Source: Haemonchus contortus | Taxonomy: Eukaryota; Nematoda; Chromadorea; Rhabditida; Trichostrongylidae | Assembly (NCBI GenBank): GCA_000469685.2 | Contig: LS997563.1 | Span: 28,497,897-28,561,896, forward strand | Direction: 5' to 3' | Length of the DNA stretch: 64,000 nt | Part shown: one piece after another, positions 10,651 to 25,077 of the stretch | Numbering within the stretch: the first letter of the stretch is position 1 | How the letters are laid out: each line of letters starts with the position of its first letter | Notes under the pieces: model-generated | The model's database searches: none | Seen by the model: the letters and a program-made list of their open reading frames with translations, nothing else | Told to the model about the DNA's origin: nothing | Made by a program: the position numbers and the translations under genes

Positions 10651-11605
10651 AGAAGTTCTCCTTCACTCTTCAAACTTTGGCGAGTATCTGGGCCACCACT
10701 ACCCCTAGTGTTACCCATTCAGTCGTGTACGGAAAATGGCGTTCAGCTATTGTGCTCTTCCAGACCTATGAAGAATCAAATCCTTCTAAGACTTAAGTAC
10801 AAAGAAGTAAACTGAATAAAACATGGTCAAAAGCTTCCTGGCACAGCCTGGGTGAAGTTGATAGGAGCCGAACAGTCGCTGATGTGAGAGGGAAATAATT
10901 GGGTCTGAAGGCGGACCACTTCCACCAAGAGTTAGGTCACCGTTTTCGCTGAGGGCCGACGTAGTATGAGAAGAAAAAGGAATCAATTGAAGAGAGGCTG
11001 TGATTGAGTGGAGACCTTTATAAACGTGATCAGGAAGTCAACATAAAAGGAGGAAGAGCGGTAAAAAAAAATGTGAAATACACGTCGTGATGGAGATAAG
11101 GATCGTTAGAGAAGGGAAAGGCCAGAAAATTGAAAGCGAAGGGAACGGAACCGGCCAATACGGCTGGTTCTTATGAGGGATAAAGAACTGAAAACCGTGT
11201 GGGAAAGCCGAGCTTGGTAAGATGAGCGAATGAGGAAGAGGGATGGCGGAAAGCAAACATTGGAGGTACCAAAGACAGACAGATCGACGACGGATAAAAC
11301 AACCAAAGTGCGCGAGAGGGAAGTGGTCCAGTAAGGACAAACACCGGGGAAAATCGGGAAGCATTCGTGCCTGGGTCACGCAGTCACGGAGGGAAAGTGA
11401 AAAAAACGACAGTGCGTGGGAATGGAAAACCGATGAAAAGTCGAGGAAGAGAGGGGGGACACGACCTAAGCACAGCCATGAAGTAGTGGACAAAATCGTC
11501 GATTGAAAGAATTAAAAAGGAATATTAGAAATTATTTTCATTGTTTTGGGTAAGTAGTTGTAAAAAAATGAGAAGGTAAGGGAATAGAATATTCCTATCA
11601 GATCT

Positions 11606-11852
11606 TAGTTCGACACGCCTTGTATTCAACTTCCATTTGAAATCTTAAAGACGCTTTGAATTCGTATGTGCTCTATACAATGCTTTCGATGTGGAGAACA
11701 CCATCTTTATCTTCCCAACTTGATACCGCGATTACCTGACGGCAGATGGACGGGAAGATTGGCTGTCCTGTGCTAGTATCGAGCCGGGATTCGATCTCAA
11801 GACCAGGTAGTGGTAGTACGCCTTGTGCCACTAGACCGCTTCTTATTCTTCC
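11606..11852 (-). mobile_element. tRNA-derived SINE, old degraded copy
   Basis: GTATTCAACTTCCATTTGAA, ATCTTCCCAAC and a head with GCCGGGATTCGATCTCAAGA, ending TGCCACTAGACCGC, show a diverged copy. Confidence 0.6.
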
Positions 11853-13757
11853 AGACTGGAAGCGTAAAAGCACTGCTTTTGGCATTAGCTTGGGAACCCA
11901 GATAGCTGATTGTGTGAAGGTCCCGTGCTCATTCATAAACACGACGATGCGAAAGTCAGCGCATTCCGAAACAGGAAATATCAACATCGAAAAAGTTCAC
12001 TAACGGTCCTTTAAGTAGCTCAGACAGTCAATCTGGGCGAGATCTATGCAGAAGGTGGAAAAAGTGAGTTTTGTGAGCTTGGCTGTTTGAAAAGCTTCAT
12101 TCGACGTCGATTTAGAGAACATTTGCCCTTTTCAAATCAAAACTGAACGATAACGGGGCATTCAATCAAATGCTACTCACCGAGCTTCATTTTCATACTC
12201 GATTTTCATTCCACAACGGACTGAAAGTGATTGTATCGTGAGGGAAAAAGTGAAGCACCCAGATATTGTCCTATTCATTTTCGTGCACTTTCAAGCATTT
12301 GCTGAAAACTTTTCGATGGCCCTTTCCGATCTGGTTTGCTTTGAAATCAGCTCCGCAACTGAAAAGGACGACTTTGGTCCTATTCCTCGTTCTAGCAGAA
12401 CAAGTTCCCATACCTCTTCGGCTAAGAACGCTCTTTTGAAGTTCGCTGCTGTACTCAAACCGACAACAACGGCTAGAAATCCTTATAAAATCAAGTAAAT
12501 ATGATTCCAAAAGCTGCAATGGGACAGCAAAAATGTGAGTCTTCTGTGGGATGCGCTGCGAGCTTGACTTCCAGTACGGAAAGTTCGAATGGGATTTATA
12601 ATAGACTACTTAGAAGGCCCAAGAAAGCGAGAACTCAGTCCGGTTTCAACTTTTTACAGTAGTTCAGGCAAAGCACACAATCATTTTCGTATGATAAGGT
12701 ACATTACTTGCGATAATGGTGTAGCTGGTACGTTTCAATTTACGACTAGTGCTAATAGCACAGAGCGGAATTACGATAGGAATTTTGAGCCATGACTAGT
12801 GATTGTTATGGGGAGAGAGTAAGCCTTCATTCCCTGCTCGATTGTAGGATATTATGCTATTTACCCAATTATGGGTTTGTAGTAGGAGGCAGGTATCAAT
12901 CTCTGTACTGAGTAAGGGGAAAAGACATTACTTACCACCGTACCACCTACCGTTAGGCGCCGATCCCAGGCGGTTGTTTACTTATGTGTAAACAGGTAAA
13001 CAGCATTGGCATGGTTGTGGTAATCAGAAAAAAATCTAGCAAAGAAAATCTTTAATGCAGAAAAATGACCATTGGGGAGTACGACTTGTTTCGCGAAAAA
13101 GGAAAGACTACAAAGTTCGTCGTCCACTGCTCGAATACTGCTTGGGAACAACAATGCCACCTGTACCCCAAAACGAATCGATCTATTTACTCTGGGTAAG
13201 AGCAGTAGTAAACATAAAACTTTGGTCTTCAGCGAATTTGGATGCTAACAAAGGGAACGATGGACAATAAATCCCTAATCCACAAGTTACTCCATATTAC
13301 CCAGACAAACTGGTTTCACATGGGATTTATTTGTCTACCTGAAAAATCTGGAACATAAGACAAGACATCTGAAGTCAAAAAAGACTCATAAGTGGTTTGT
13401 AGCTGATCCCAGTGGAGTGCAAATACTCATATCCACTGATTTCTCTCCTGACAACGAGACTTCGTAGGTAGGTCGGATCCAATGATAAAACATTAGCGAA
13501 GGAGCTTCTACTTCGCACGTTATCTCTTACACAAACGATTAATCCCATGATATGAACGGAAAGGAAAGACGAGAAACGAACGCGATGTCGATGGTTCGCC
13601 TTTAAATCCGCTTTGACAGATGGGGACAGTAGTTTTTACTTCATCTATCTGCATTTGCAGTCGAGTCGTATGGAACGAAACCACTCCAAGCAACATTTCC
13701 ACGTTTGGGAAGGTTTACATCTTATTAACATGCACACAAAAATGTTTGAAAATTCTG

Positions 13758-13975
13758 GCGTTAATCAATCCCGTCTGAGGGATGCGCCCCGCATTCGACT
13801 TCAATACAGAATTGTAGTGGCGGCTTCCGTATGCTTATATGACTTGCGATGGCCAGTCGATGTAAGAGTCAGGGCTTCTATCCTCCCAGACAAGTGTGGT
13901 ACCAATTGAGTGACCTCGAAGAGATGAAAGGCTTGGTCTATCGATACGGTATTCTACTTTGAGCTCATAGGATAG
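13758..13975 (-). mobile_element. tRNA-derived SINE, head truncated
   Basis: A well preserved 3' half (GTTAATCAATCCCGTCTGAG, CTATCCTCCCAGACAAG) runs into CTTGGTCTATCGATACGG, where the tRNA-like head breaks down. Confidence 0.75.
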
Positions 13976-15352
13976 TGCTCCCCTCGCTATAACAGTTCAA
14001 TTTGGATATATTCTTATTAGTTAATTGGATGCAGAATTGATATATGGCGAATTGCCAGATCGTTTGTATTAAAAGATAAAAATGCCGAAATGCAACGTAG
14101 ACAAATCTGCGATGCACCAGGTAGAGCAATCGAAATAATGGGAAGTCAATTTTGAAGTCAACCAGTTCCCATTGTTCAATATAAAAGTCTTTTTACATTA
14201 CTGATGAATAACGTCGAGCTAGTTGTGAGTGATAGATAATTTTATTCACTGTTCAGTCAGTTCCCGATTCTTCTCAATGGAAACCAAATGTTCTAAAAGC
14301 TCATAAAAAACTTCCTCAAATATTTTGATTCAAGCTCGGCCACACAGCAACAGAAACGCCTGGTAGTTCCTCAGGAGAGCATTTGCCGAGGCAAATGCTT
14401 CTTGATCGCATTCATGATATGAACGGACGTTCGATCGCATGAGTGATGAGAGAACCGCTGCATGGTGTGAAGGGATTTGTGCTTATTCAGAAACAGGAAA
14501 AATCTTAGAATCCAGGCTACATACTATGTTAATGAAAAAGTTCTAAAAAAATGGAACTTCCGGACATACGCCTATCTGATTTCCAAGAGAGCCCAAAATT
14601 GACCCTACACTTCGTTCAACAATGTAGTCGATCGATCATTATGATTACAAGAGATCTGCCCATCCTTTGAAGGCACGGCTCACGATAATTTTGGGGTATC
14701 CCCTTTCAGACGAGTAATGGGAGTTTTTGTCCAGATTAGTGTAAAAATGACGGAGAGAACGCGAAAATCAGCGTATTCAGAGAAAATAAAGTTCAAGAAG
14801 TAGTAAAATCCAGGGTTGGACGAGATTGTAACGTGTGGCAGACGTTGTATGGGAGGGATATTGTTCAAATGTTTGTGCAATCGCGTACAGTTGGTTACAG
14901 TGTGCTGCTTGCGTGCGGCCAAGGAACACCTCTACAGCCTCCACAATTCTTGAAAACTCATCCACCTTTGGGTGTGAAAACTCGTTCACCTTTGGGCGGC
15001 TATGCCGGTCTGGGGCCATTATTACGCCCTGTCTTGGCGGTATTTCGAGCCGACAGCACTTCTTGCGCTATCCTCGCGGATCACAAGTTTATCTCACAGA
15101 GTAGTTACAGAAACCATTTTCATGGTGAACTATGCCTCCAAATCATCGAATCATCTAAGCAAGTCAAAAGGAATGTCGCCGGCAAAGATCGCATGCACAA
15201 GAAAGGAAAACCAAGCAATCCTGAGTTTCCTGATCCCTTCTGGCTGTTCCCTGTTGGAAGTTATGCGGTGTGTCAAGCATCAATCTACTTTTACCTCGCT
15301 TCCGTCCTAAATTTCAAAGCTGCCCTCTCCTTAATGGCAAGTCTGGGAGGGT

Positions 15353-15355
<3 letters not shown>

Positions 15356-15388
<33 letters not shown>
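15356..15388. repeat. 33-base G homopolymer
   Basis: An uninterrupted run of 33 G on the plus strand inside purine-rich DNA. It creates artificial Gly-rich and Pro-rich frames on the two strands. The length should be treated as approximate because such runs are error-prone. Confidence 0.9.
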
Positions 15389-15389
<1 letters not shown>

Positions 15390-17004
15390 CCGGCGAAGAA
15401 GAAGTAGCAGGTTTGCTTGGGTAGACTGGGTCAATGAAGTCGCTGAATTTGGTAGAATGTAATGATAGACTACCAAAAAAGCTACTGCATAGCCCGGAAA
15501 GCCTCTTTTTCTGTTACGACTTCAGAAGAGAACCTGCCAAAAATTTGGCAGTAGTTCAGATTTTCACTGGGATGTTCCGGAAGCATCAGAATACTAGAAA
15601 AAAGACACTACCCACTCCAAAGCGTATGGAATATCGGGCTTCAATTTCCTTTTCCTCATTCAACCCGATAATGACCAAACTGTTCCCCATATGTGACGTG
15701 TAGTTCTTCACGAGTCCGAATCCATCCCCTCCGCTGCTGAAGCGCCACGAAACTTGTAGCTCAAGTATTTGCCCTAGCGGTTTTGTACAAGCCTCATTCC
15801 ATCGCTTCAAAACCGGTAGCGAGAAGGTCGAATATGAGCCTCGATCTAGTCGACTGACTTGGATATCATGAAATTTCATGGACATGTATGCGTATATATG
15901 AATGAGTACGGGCCTTCCAGAATAATCCAGAATAAATCTGAACCCTTGTGAACACCCGACACTCTAAAAACTCTCTAAGGTTTGTTCCCATATCGGCAGG
16001 TATCCTCTATTTCAAAGTCGTCATCTGTGATTGAATATCAACTAGTTGGCTTTGATACCCACATGTGACAAGTCAAGTCATTGCTGAATCGGATGGCCTA
16101 GCCGCTTTATGGGTTCTATTCGAGCTAGAGCCAATCTCAGGTACCATGCCGATGTTAGAGCGCTCCTTCTCCCTCAATCGAGGAGCTCTACTCATCAAAT
16201 CGCAATCGCCTTGAAGTGGGAAGACCCATAAATGCGTTTGGGACTATTCTCGATGAACTTACTTTTACTCATCAAGTAATCCTCACGAGGAATGTGCCTC
16301 TACTCACTATTGTCATAACTATTCTTACTCAAACCAAATCAAGGACGGAACGAGTCGTCCATTCAGGGAAGCCCATTGGACCAAGCCATTTCTTTGGACC
16401 TATATGGGACAGTAGGCTGAGCCCCCATCGTTGTCCCGGGTTTCACCATGGTAACTAAACCTGGCCATACCCATCAAAGGCTCAAAAGGAATAAAATGAT
16501 CTTCAAAATTTTTCTTAAAATCCAAGATCCGAGAGGGTAAAGAAGTTGCCGAAACCTATGAAAACCACTCTAAACTTTTTCCTAGACTGATTGATTCAGA
16601 CATTTTCAAAGACAGTGTCCTTCGTGACCTAGTAAAAAGACTGATGATCCTAGATTTGCCCCGAAAGAGTTGTAATGAATAGCCTTCAGAGATAATTTCG
16701 ATCATCGTGGGAGCTATGGCTCTCTAATCGGTGAGTCTGGTCCTTTTATTTGACAGTTGTGTCGAACAGCACAAAGGAGGAAGCTCTTACCATTGGTTCA
16801 AAATCAGAAACAGTCAAAACTATTATATAACGCTGCTGCCTTCCCTACTCAACGACCCTTCCCCCCTCCTTCTGGTGTCGAACCCCAAACACTTGTACAA
16901 GTGCCTAAAGAGATTATTCAATCTAAACTGGCTTCTGGCTATGTATGCGTTTTCAAAACAAGCAGACAGAAGGATAGACGAAGTAGTGAGAAATAATATG
17001 AGAT

Positions 17005-17272
17005 AATACTAGGGGGAAGGGGTGAACTTCACTCACGCATGGTCACGGGTTCGAATCCCGATCGATATCCGCCCAGGCCAACGAAGTTCCATCTCCTCGG
17101 AGGCGTTTAAATGGTACCAACTCATCTGAGAGAATAATAGCACTGAGTGTACATCGTCTGGCCACCGCAATTCATTGTATAAGCCACATACGCATTCAAA
17201 ATGCCACTACGATTCTGAATGGAAGTTGAATGCGTGGGGGCATCCATCTGACGGAATCGTTTAACGCCTCAG
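17005..17272 (+). mobile_element. tRNA-derived SINE, near full length
   Basis: Sense-oriented, with an excellent B-box (GGTTCGAATCCCGATCGAT), GTCTGGCCACCGCAA, CACTACGATTCTGAATGGAA and a 3' end TCGTTTAACGCC. Confidence 0.85.
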
Positions 17273-20217
17273 GATGTCGTGATTTAGGCTCGATAGTACA
17301 TGATACTGACAACCAGTAGGTACTATCATTACAAAAATATGGCAGTAAGTAGTACCGAACGACAAACCAACCGGTAGCGTGGGAGAATAATGGAGTCTAC
17401 GCGACCCAGGAATAATGGGAAATTTCGGATGAAATAATCGCTATCAAAAACAGTGATCCAGTGAGTAAAGGCCGAATTCGTTATGGGTAAGTTATGAGAC
17501 ATAAAATGTGGCCACACTTGAGTTAAAACAAAACGATCGTGGAATGGTAATGAAACGGAGAAAAGTCAAGAAAAATCTAGGAAAGCAGTTCCTTTTAAAG
17601 CTGGACGTGGAAAGTATCAAGGAAAAATAAGCCGCGTTGAAAAAATCGGAGTATAAAGGCTTGGAAGTTGTTCATTTTGCTATCAACCAGAGGATCCACT
17701 GAGTTTTCGCTTAGAAGCGGCAGCCTATTCTAACAGAATCATAGAAAGTCTACTACTTTATCGTGTTCAAGTGGATTCGGACCTGATAGAGCAATCAAAG
17801 GGAGTAACTGGCAACTGTATCCTCAGAGTTCTGATGGAAAGCGGCTTTCATGCCGACCAGGTTCTGTTGCTCCTTCGCTCACCCCCCTCCCTCCACCTCT
17901 ACTCCGACCGATCCTCATCCTCCCTCCCAAACTGCTTCGTCCCTATCTCGCTACTATGTTTCTGGAAATTGAGTTCCTACGTAGTTAAATGATACCATCT
18001 GAACATCTGGCTACCAGGCTATCAGCTAGTGAGGCATGAGCAGTAGATGTTGGAAGGACTGGCTAAATTTTGCAGAGAACGAGAGCAATTGAAAGTCAAG
18101 CACCCACTGGGAAGAAGCGATGGTGATGAATGAGACGAAGGACGCATGTAGACATTACAGCATGGATGTAAAGTAGCAAGAAATTCTTATGCAGTTACTG
18201 CTTTACTTTGTAATCTTGAACAGCTCTCCACGTCTATGACGTGATAATTGCCCTGAAGTTAAAAACGAACTCAACGAGCCTGTTGTTTGCAGTCGTTTAA
18301 ATCCAGTCCCATTGGTATAAATAGTTCTGAAAGGACAAGAGCAACAGAAATGGAGGGTCTGGGTATGGTACGAAATTTGACTCTGGCCTACATAGTTGTC
18401 TCGCCACGGAGTTCTCAACCTGGCATCAACCACCCTCAATCAGAGACCGGACCCTCTTGCAACGAAAAGATAGCTAATCGGAAGAAATCGAGTTGCCCCG
18501 AACCTTAGGCCCTACCATTTGCAATGAATGCTGTGGAGCCCAGACGTGAAGCCAAGGAGGTCGAGAGGCTTCCACTGAAGTGTTGAAGGGAAAAATGCTG
18601 CTTCACGTAGAGGTGTGGCGTCGATAGGTGACAAACCACGCGGAGCTCGTTCTTTTTGGTATGACCACATTCACTTGACAAATGAAACGGTACCCTACCT
18701 GACCACCACTTCAATGTGGCCCATAAAACGATTTATAGGCTAGCCATTATTGCAATGATTTGACTCGTTACATGTGGATTTGAAACCAACCGGTAACCAT
18801 TAAAGTAAGAAAAACGGCTTCAACATGAAACGGACCTGCCGTTATGGGAGGCAAACGTCTGGGTAGCAGGGAATGGGATCTCCGTCACGTCTCAGTGCCT
18901 TTTTTGACGGCGACCTCAGCCATTCAATCCAATCTAGCAAATCCAGCCATCTATCTATGTTTCCACAGCTGAAACTTTATTCAAGCAGAAATCCATCACG
19001 TCTAGCTCTTTGACGGACCCCCCCCACAGACTCCCCATTAAGGTAAGGGCCACTTTAGAGCAATGGGCGGAAGTGAGCATACAAAGAGATGAAAAAAATC
19101 AGAATAGCAATCATTCGCGTGAAAGAGAATGCTCGGGAATTACCACATAACTACAGGTGGGAGACAGACAGAAATGAAAACAAAAAACAGCTTAACGGCA
19201 TTGTTTTTCTGCGGAGAAAACAAACAAATCTGACTTTTCTGTGCGCTGTGATTACTAGTTAGCTGCAGTTAGCTGGAGAAACTGGAACGATTAAACGATC
19301 ACGCAATTCGGTCCATAATGGCGAGGTCGTTCGGTGATTACCAGAGTAGTAGTTATAAAAGAAAACATCAATCTGCGGGTCCCTTTTATGGTCTGCAAGT
19401 CTCCGAATTGAGCTATTCACTTCCCTTCTTTGCCCTTTTCACTTTCTCTTCTGTTTTACAAGACTTAGCCCAGAGTCCTATAAGCCCAATCTCCAGTCCA
19501 AGAGGACTAATCCCTCAGCCTTGTGAGACTAGGCGCCTAGGGCTGCGAGCCTGAACCCCGAATCCCCTAATTGCACAATTCACTACAGTAATCTGGTAGA
19601 ATGCCCTTAAGATACCACGCTGCTGTAAATTGAACCTTCCCCATTTTCTACGGAAAATAGCTGGACAGCAATATACTCAACAATTAGGTACGCTAGTCCA
19701 TCATAGCGTCCAAATGGACAATGGGTTCCCTTGGTAACATGGAGCCCTGAAAGCTGTAGTCACCAGGAAGCTTCCTAAAGGTAGTAGCCGCAATAACTGC
19801 GATGTATACAGGGGGCTCAAAGGCACGTATTAACTCGGAAGGCTAAATATTTTCCAGTGTTGAGCAGTATGCAGTGGCTGCCTATAGTTTAACAAAACAA
19901 GATTCCGTAAGGAGCTACTGACTCCAAGCAGCCAAGTTGAGCGGATGTTGAGAGGATGTTTGTGCGCACATCTGAGATGTAAACAATGCTTTTTTTGGTC
20001 TTATTTGTGGCCGCAGCTGTTTTGCGAAGATTTGTTTTCTGGTTTCGCATGCATGCACTCTGAAAATAACTGCAAATAAAATTAAATGGACCAAATTAAA
20101 TTTCAGCAAAATATCGAATTGACGTGAAGGGAATTGCCGAATATTTTCAATTATACTGCACTAAACTAACTTGAATACAAGGATAATATTTTTTGGCGCC
20201 AGTTGATCAAGTTACTG

Positions 20218-20435
20218 TGATGCGCCCCGCATTTAATTTTCATTTTGAATCATAGAGGCGTTTGAATGTGTAAGCGACCTATACACACAATGGCTTGCGC
20301 TGGCCAACCGATGTTAGGCCAGTGTTTTTATTCTTACAGACGAGTTTAGTACCATTTAGTCTACCTCGGAGGATGGAGCTTGGTTGGCATGGGCGAGTAC
20401 GGAACCTGAACTTGATACCCGGACCACTTCTAATA
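20218..20435 (-). mobile_element. tRNA-derived SINE, partial
   Basis: GATGCGCCCCGCATTTAA, GCTGGCCAACCGATG, TTATTCTTACAGACGAG and GGAGCTTGGTTGGCATGGGC are present. The head is cut after CCCGGACCAC. Confidence 0.7.
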
Positions 20436-21394
20436 TCTATGAGAACGAAAAAGGTGCACGATTGCCGAAGAACGCAACTCGCGCCGTTGGGGCGGCTGGA
20501 AGTGGATGATAGCCAGAAAATCAAACAGTCAAGATAAAAGCGACGAGTAACTGGGTGTAAAATCACTACTGAGAAGACACAAACGAATAGGTCGAAACCG
20601 CAGCTTTGACAGCGGAGGGCATCGGGGTCAACAATTTGATATCCTGTCAACAAGTTCGAATTTCTTAGAGAAAAAACAATCTTTTTGTTAAGTTTCAAAC
20701 TGACGGAACATGCGATCGTGGATGAACTGGGAAGATGATTAGGTTGGGAGCTAGAAATTTTGAGATCGATATCGAATTTGTGAAAATCGCCCGATTAACA
20801 TATAAATTCGCTATTTTCCAGTTGATCAGGGAACTTGAGTTTCCCTAATTCTTAAAATATTAATTATTTACTTGGATACAATCGCCCAAATGAATTTTTC
20901 AGAGAAGCTTAGCTTGAAAACAGGTTGAGACAGATGAGAAGTTGGAAAAAGATTTCATGTGATTCAAGCCGATCATTCATATCAGTAACGAAGAAAAGAA
21001 AAGATAAAGGTAAAGAAAGAAAAGAGAAAGAAAATAAAGGCAAAGCACTTTAAGAAAAAGAGAACAGCTGCCTTTGCATCGGTGATCACCTGCACAACTT
21101 GAGTCGAAGCGGCGATGGTAATTAACCTTCATACGGGTTACCCCTTGCATCCGCCTAATAGTAGGAATAGAAATATCAGCCCTGCCTACCTTACTTCGGA
21201 AATCCTTTGTACATATGTTGACAAACATTACTTTGCCTCATCATCACTAATTTGTTCTCAGGTTACCGGCCAATAGCCAATTCTCTACAATAACAATCTC
21301 GATACCCAGCGTCTTTCTTTGATACCTATGGGTCGGGCATTGCAGTTTAAGTTGATCCTTTCTTATGATAGGGAATGGTGGAATAGTACCAAAA

Positions 21395-21610
21395 GGTAGT
21401 GCCACCGTACCATGATCAGGAGATTCAACCCCGGGCCGGTGCCCACCCAGGAGTAATTGATACCTAATGGCACCAGCTTGACATTGACAACACTTGCAAG
21501 GAAACCCGACGGACCACGCAAACCATGTATGGACCAAATAAACATTCAAACAGAACCAATATTCTGAATGGAAGTGGAAAGCATGGGTCAATCTCGAGCC
21601 GGTGCTGATC
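21395..21610 (+). mobile_element. tRNA-derived SINE, heavily degraded
   Basis: A B-box-like GATTCAACCCCGGGCCGG, GTAATTGATACC and ATTCTGAATGGAAGTGGAAA in the right order mark an old sense copy. Confidence 0.5.
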
Positions 21611-22827
21611 TGCACCGATAACAGTGTTCTTTTCGTTTGGTACTTTCTCTGCTTCTTGAAGTGTGTAAGGAACTGAACGACTGTTAAGAGACAGAGATTG
21701 GTCAGAAGGGCACCAGTGAAGAATGAACTGAAAGGGATTTCGGAAGAGAGTTTTACCTAGATGTGTGGGACAATTTCGAAGCGTTCAAAAAGAAAGCGTT
21801 TGGCATAACTGCTCTGACGCTGCTCAGAGACTGTTTGGGGAAGGACAGCAACATGGAAGGGGCTTTTCAAAAAGGTTTGGACCCTAAATGAACTGGCGGC
21901 AGTGTAAAACCGTTGCCTTTTCCTGGACTACCTAAGCGCCCTTCGCCTGTGTCACTTACTACAATTGACTACCGTAAACACTCTGTTCAAAGATAAAGCT
22001 GAAACGTAGCGTTTTTGAATACCCACAGAATGGGTGGCGTTGGATTTACTACGATTGTTTACTTACACTTATCGAATGTCATCCAACAAGAGAACCACAA
22101 GGGCGAGAAGATAGTAAGTCAAGGCAAAGACGAGTAGATAGTAAGTCAACGATCCACAAATACAAGCAATACAAAAGAGAAACATCAAACCCAAGGAGTC
22201 GAAAGATCGGCGAACATCGGAGGCTATCGTTTTTTTCAAAGGACAAGACGTTCTACAGTCAAATAACTATTTAGATTAGAAACGATCACATGGGAATGAC
22301 ACTTTCCCAATTCGGGAGCATAGAGGCGAGTGAATGCTTATTGAACCAAATAAATGGAATGACGTATAAAAACATAGAAAAAGTGCTTGAAATTGGGGGG
22401 GATTTGGCTTCGGCTGAATAACTCTGTGGGCATAAACGAGGACCAGAGGGAGATTCACGCACTTTCAAAGCCTATGCACATATGTTTGTGGGCAGGAGTA
22501 AGCATGGAAACTTCGAGAAGCACGGCTTTATACGTTTTTAGTCAAGAACTTCATCCAACCTTACGGCGAGCCGCAGCTCGCCTTACACATGGATAGTGAA
22601 CCTGCGCTAACTATGGAAGGGAGAGTTCCCAGTCTGTACAGGGGCAGAGTACCAACACGGGCTGAGAAACTTAAAAAGTCTCCTTATTGTCTCCATAAAA
22701 AAAATGTAAGATTCCATCCGGTGAACTTTTCAGCCTCGTTTCCGATCAGACCCCGACATTCGTGGAATTCGCCCCTTTTCAAAAGCTTCATGAACAGCTT
22801 CACGAATGAGCTTCATGAAAGACAGTG

Positions 22828-22938
22828 TTTGGAGAGATGGAAGGCATGGTTGATACGAGCGTCGGATATCGATGCGGGATTCTAACCCTGACCGCTACAA
22901 GTATGTTAGTGCGTCACTCGCCGCTAAACTATACTTGC
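22828..22938 (-). mobile_element. tRNA-derived SINE, 5' fragment
   Basis: Only the head-proximal part remains: GATGGAAGGCATGGTTGA, GATGCGGGATTCTAACCC, and GTGCGTCACTCGCCGCTAAA. Confidence 0.6.
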
Positions 22939-25077
22939 AACAATGGGCAAAGTGCCAAATGGTGTGCTACCACGCGATAAAAGCTTCGACTTGAACTTCG
23001 ATTCACCAACTCGAGTCATTGTATCGTGTGCGTCTTGGTTATAGAAAAGAAAATAATAGAGAAGAGAAAAGAATGGAATAGTATAGACTAAAATACAAAT
23101 GAACGCCAAAACAGTTCCAGATCGACAACGAGATGAACCTTCCAAAATGGGATTGACAAAACGTCATTAAAGCTTATTCCTTTTCAGCAGCCCATCAACA
23201 GGACCCAAAAAGGGCGCGCTAGGCGGTCACAGAAGATTTGTGGAGGTCTGACTTGAGATTTGTCGAAGGACGGTAATTCAGCCGTGAAAACAGAGAAAAA
23301 CAGAAATATAGAAGAAAACGGTATCTAGGTTTCGATAAATGAGAACTTAACCTGGCTCTCAATTCCTCCATCAGTTCTAATCAAACCCAAAAAAGGGTGG
23401 CAAGCGCCAAAACCAGCGGAATGCAGCGTTATGAGACAAAAGAAGTACCGGATAAAAATAGGCAAGTTTGAGGAAAGCGCACGCATGTAAGGTGCGTTTT
23501 CAGAGGAAATGTATAGACACTTCTATGATTGTAGATGTAGCAATGGAAGTCTTGCATTGCATCAGCGAGCGAAAGGTAAGATGAAGGGGGCGTGGTAAGA
23601 TACCGGAATAATTAGTAAAGCCCGTGATGGGACAAGAATTCTGGCTTACTGAGAGCAGGTCCCGCCCCAAGGTGCCCAGATCCAAATATATAGAATCCAT
23701 TGTCTTGAAAGTGCCTCTCACCAAACTGTTGAATACCAGAACTGCTGAAGGTAAATATTATCACGAGACTGAGTCAGGGTACAGTAGCTGAGCTGTGGAT
23801 GGCAGTTTTAGGATAGCTTCCTTTTGATCACGGAACAATAGTCAGTATTCGAAGAATGGTGGCGTTAAAATATGCGTTAGGAAGGCTTGCATCAGAAATG
23901 ACCGTTTTTCAGCAAGCATTACAAAGCACATCAATGAAATTGATGGTTTCATTGGGCTTTCTTTCTGCAGAGCTGCAGAGAGGATTGTAACAAACTTATG
24001 ATGAGGACAAAAGATGCCTGAATTTCTGCAGCACACAGATGGGACCATATAAAAATGTTGAATAACCCATATGTTGTCGGAAACTACGAGAACCCTCGAT
24101 ATTTAGCCAATTAGAATGCATCAGAATGAACAACTACTTCCTATTATAACTTACTTTTTATCAAAGATATTCGAATTGTACCTATGAGCCTTCTCATTCT
24201 ACAAAAAGGTGTTGAACGCACTCAAGTCTGTGGAAAGCCAACTTCCCCAGCATTCCTGCATTGGGCTTTAGATGAAGAGGGATGCACCCACCAACAAGCG
24301 AATATGAGAAGCAAAAACGTCTATTTGAAATTCACAATTAGTCAAAGTGGGGCTAAAGCGTTGCTTGAAGGAGAACTCAGGATCAAAGGCGTTTGTTTGG
24401 GACTTGGGTATGAAGGTGCTCAGCACAGCACTCAGAACAGAGCACACCACTGAATTAACTAGCGTTTCTCAAACTCAATGCAAGTATTACGTATTCTCAT
24501 CCATTATTTGTTTTTTTTTATTGCGAAAAAGTAGGGAAACGTCCCAGGCTGCCAAGAATCGTTCAACACCTGTTTCACCCACACTAACACGAGTGCACCC
24601 ATATAATAATCTTCAAATCGCGCGGGGACGATGAGAATATGCCAGAATAGGATTTGTCCATCAGGTTAAGGTACAACCAACAACTTACAAACAACTGACA
24701 AACAACCGAAAACTTCTGGCGCTATATACACGTCTAGAAGGATTCTTTCCATTCCCATGAATCAGCTAACGCAGATCAACCGTAGGTACAGTCGCTCACT
24801 CATCAAATTCTTTCGACGTAATTCCAATTACCTTTCATGGCTCTCTAAAACACAAGCACATCTATGGTCATAAAGAAAGTGAAGTGGTATCGACTTCAGA
24901 AAGGGAATAAAATTGTTAACTTGATTGAGTTTTCAGAGCGAAATTGTGCTTTGGATGGTAAAGCCCGTGAGCTGGTACTCATGACAGCAATAACGGCACT
25001 TAATTCAGATGGGGATCCCAGGAAGAGACGAATAAGCGGCAAAGACACCTCGTAAAAGAGTTAGCACTGGCTGTTTC

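Larger units (their letters stand above)
10651..17004. other. Non-coding stretch with repeats
   Basis: No supported gene. It holds SINEs at 11606-11852 and 13758-13975 and the G33 tract. Two minus-strand acceptors with open sequence after them near 12222 (TTTCAG) and 12358 (CTTTTCAG) are the only exon-like hints, without recognisable protein. The 16.2-17.0 kb segment has broken plus-strand frames that could be an old element relic. Confidence 0.4.
17273..25077. other. Non-coding stretch with sparse SINE fragments
   Basis: No exon supported. SINE copies at 20218-20435, 21395-21610 and 22828-22938 are the only identified features; open frames are short and mutually overlapping. Confidence 0.45.

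Noticed and set aside
12182..12360. Two minus-strand acceptor-led open pieces near 12.2-12.4 kb
   Set aside because: Splice sites look fair, but the encoded peptides are unrecognisable and their phases do not join to the copy A exons.
14833..15462. 209-codon plus-strand frame, the longest in the window
   Set aside because: It is kept open partly by the G33 tract (poly-Gly), shows no recognisable domain or splice sites, and has overlapping open frames in other phases.
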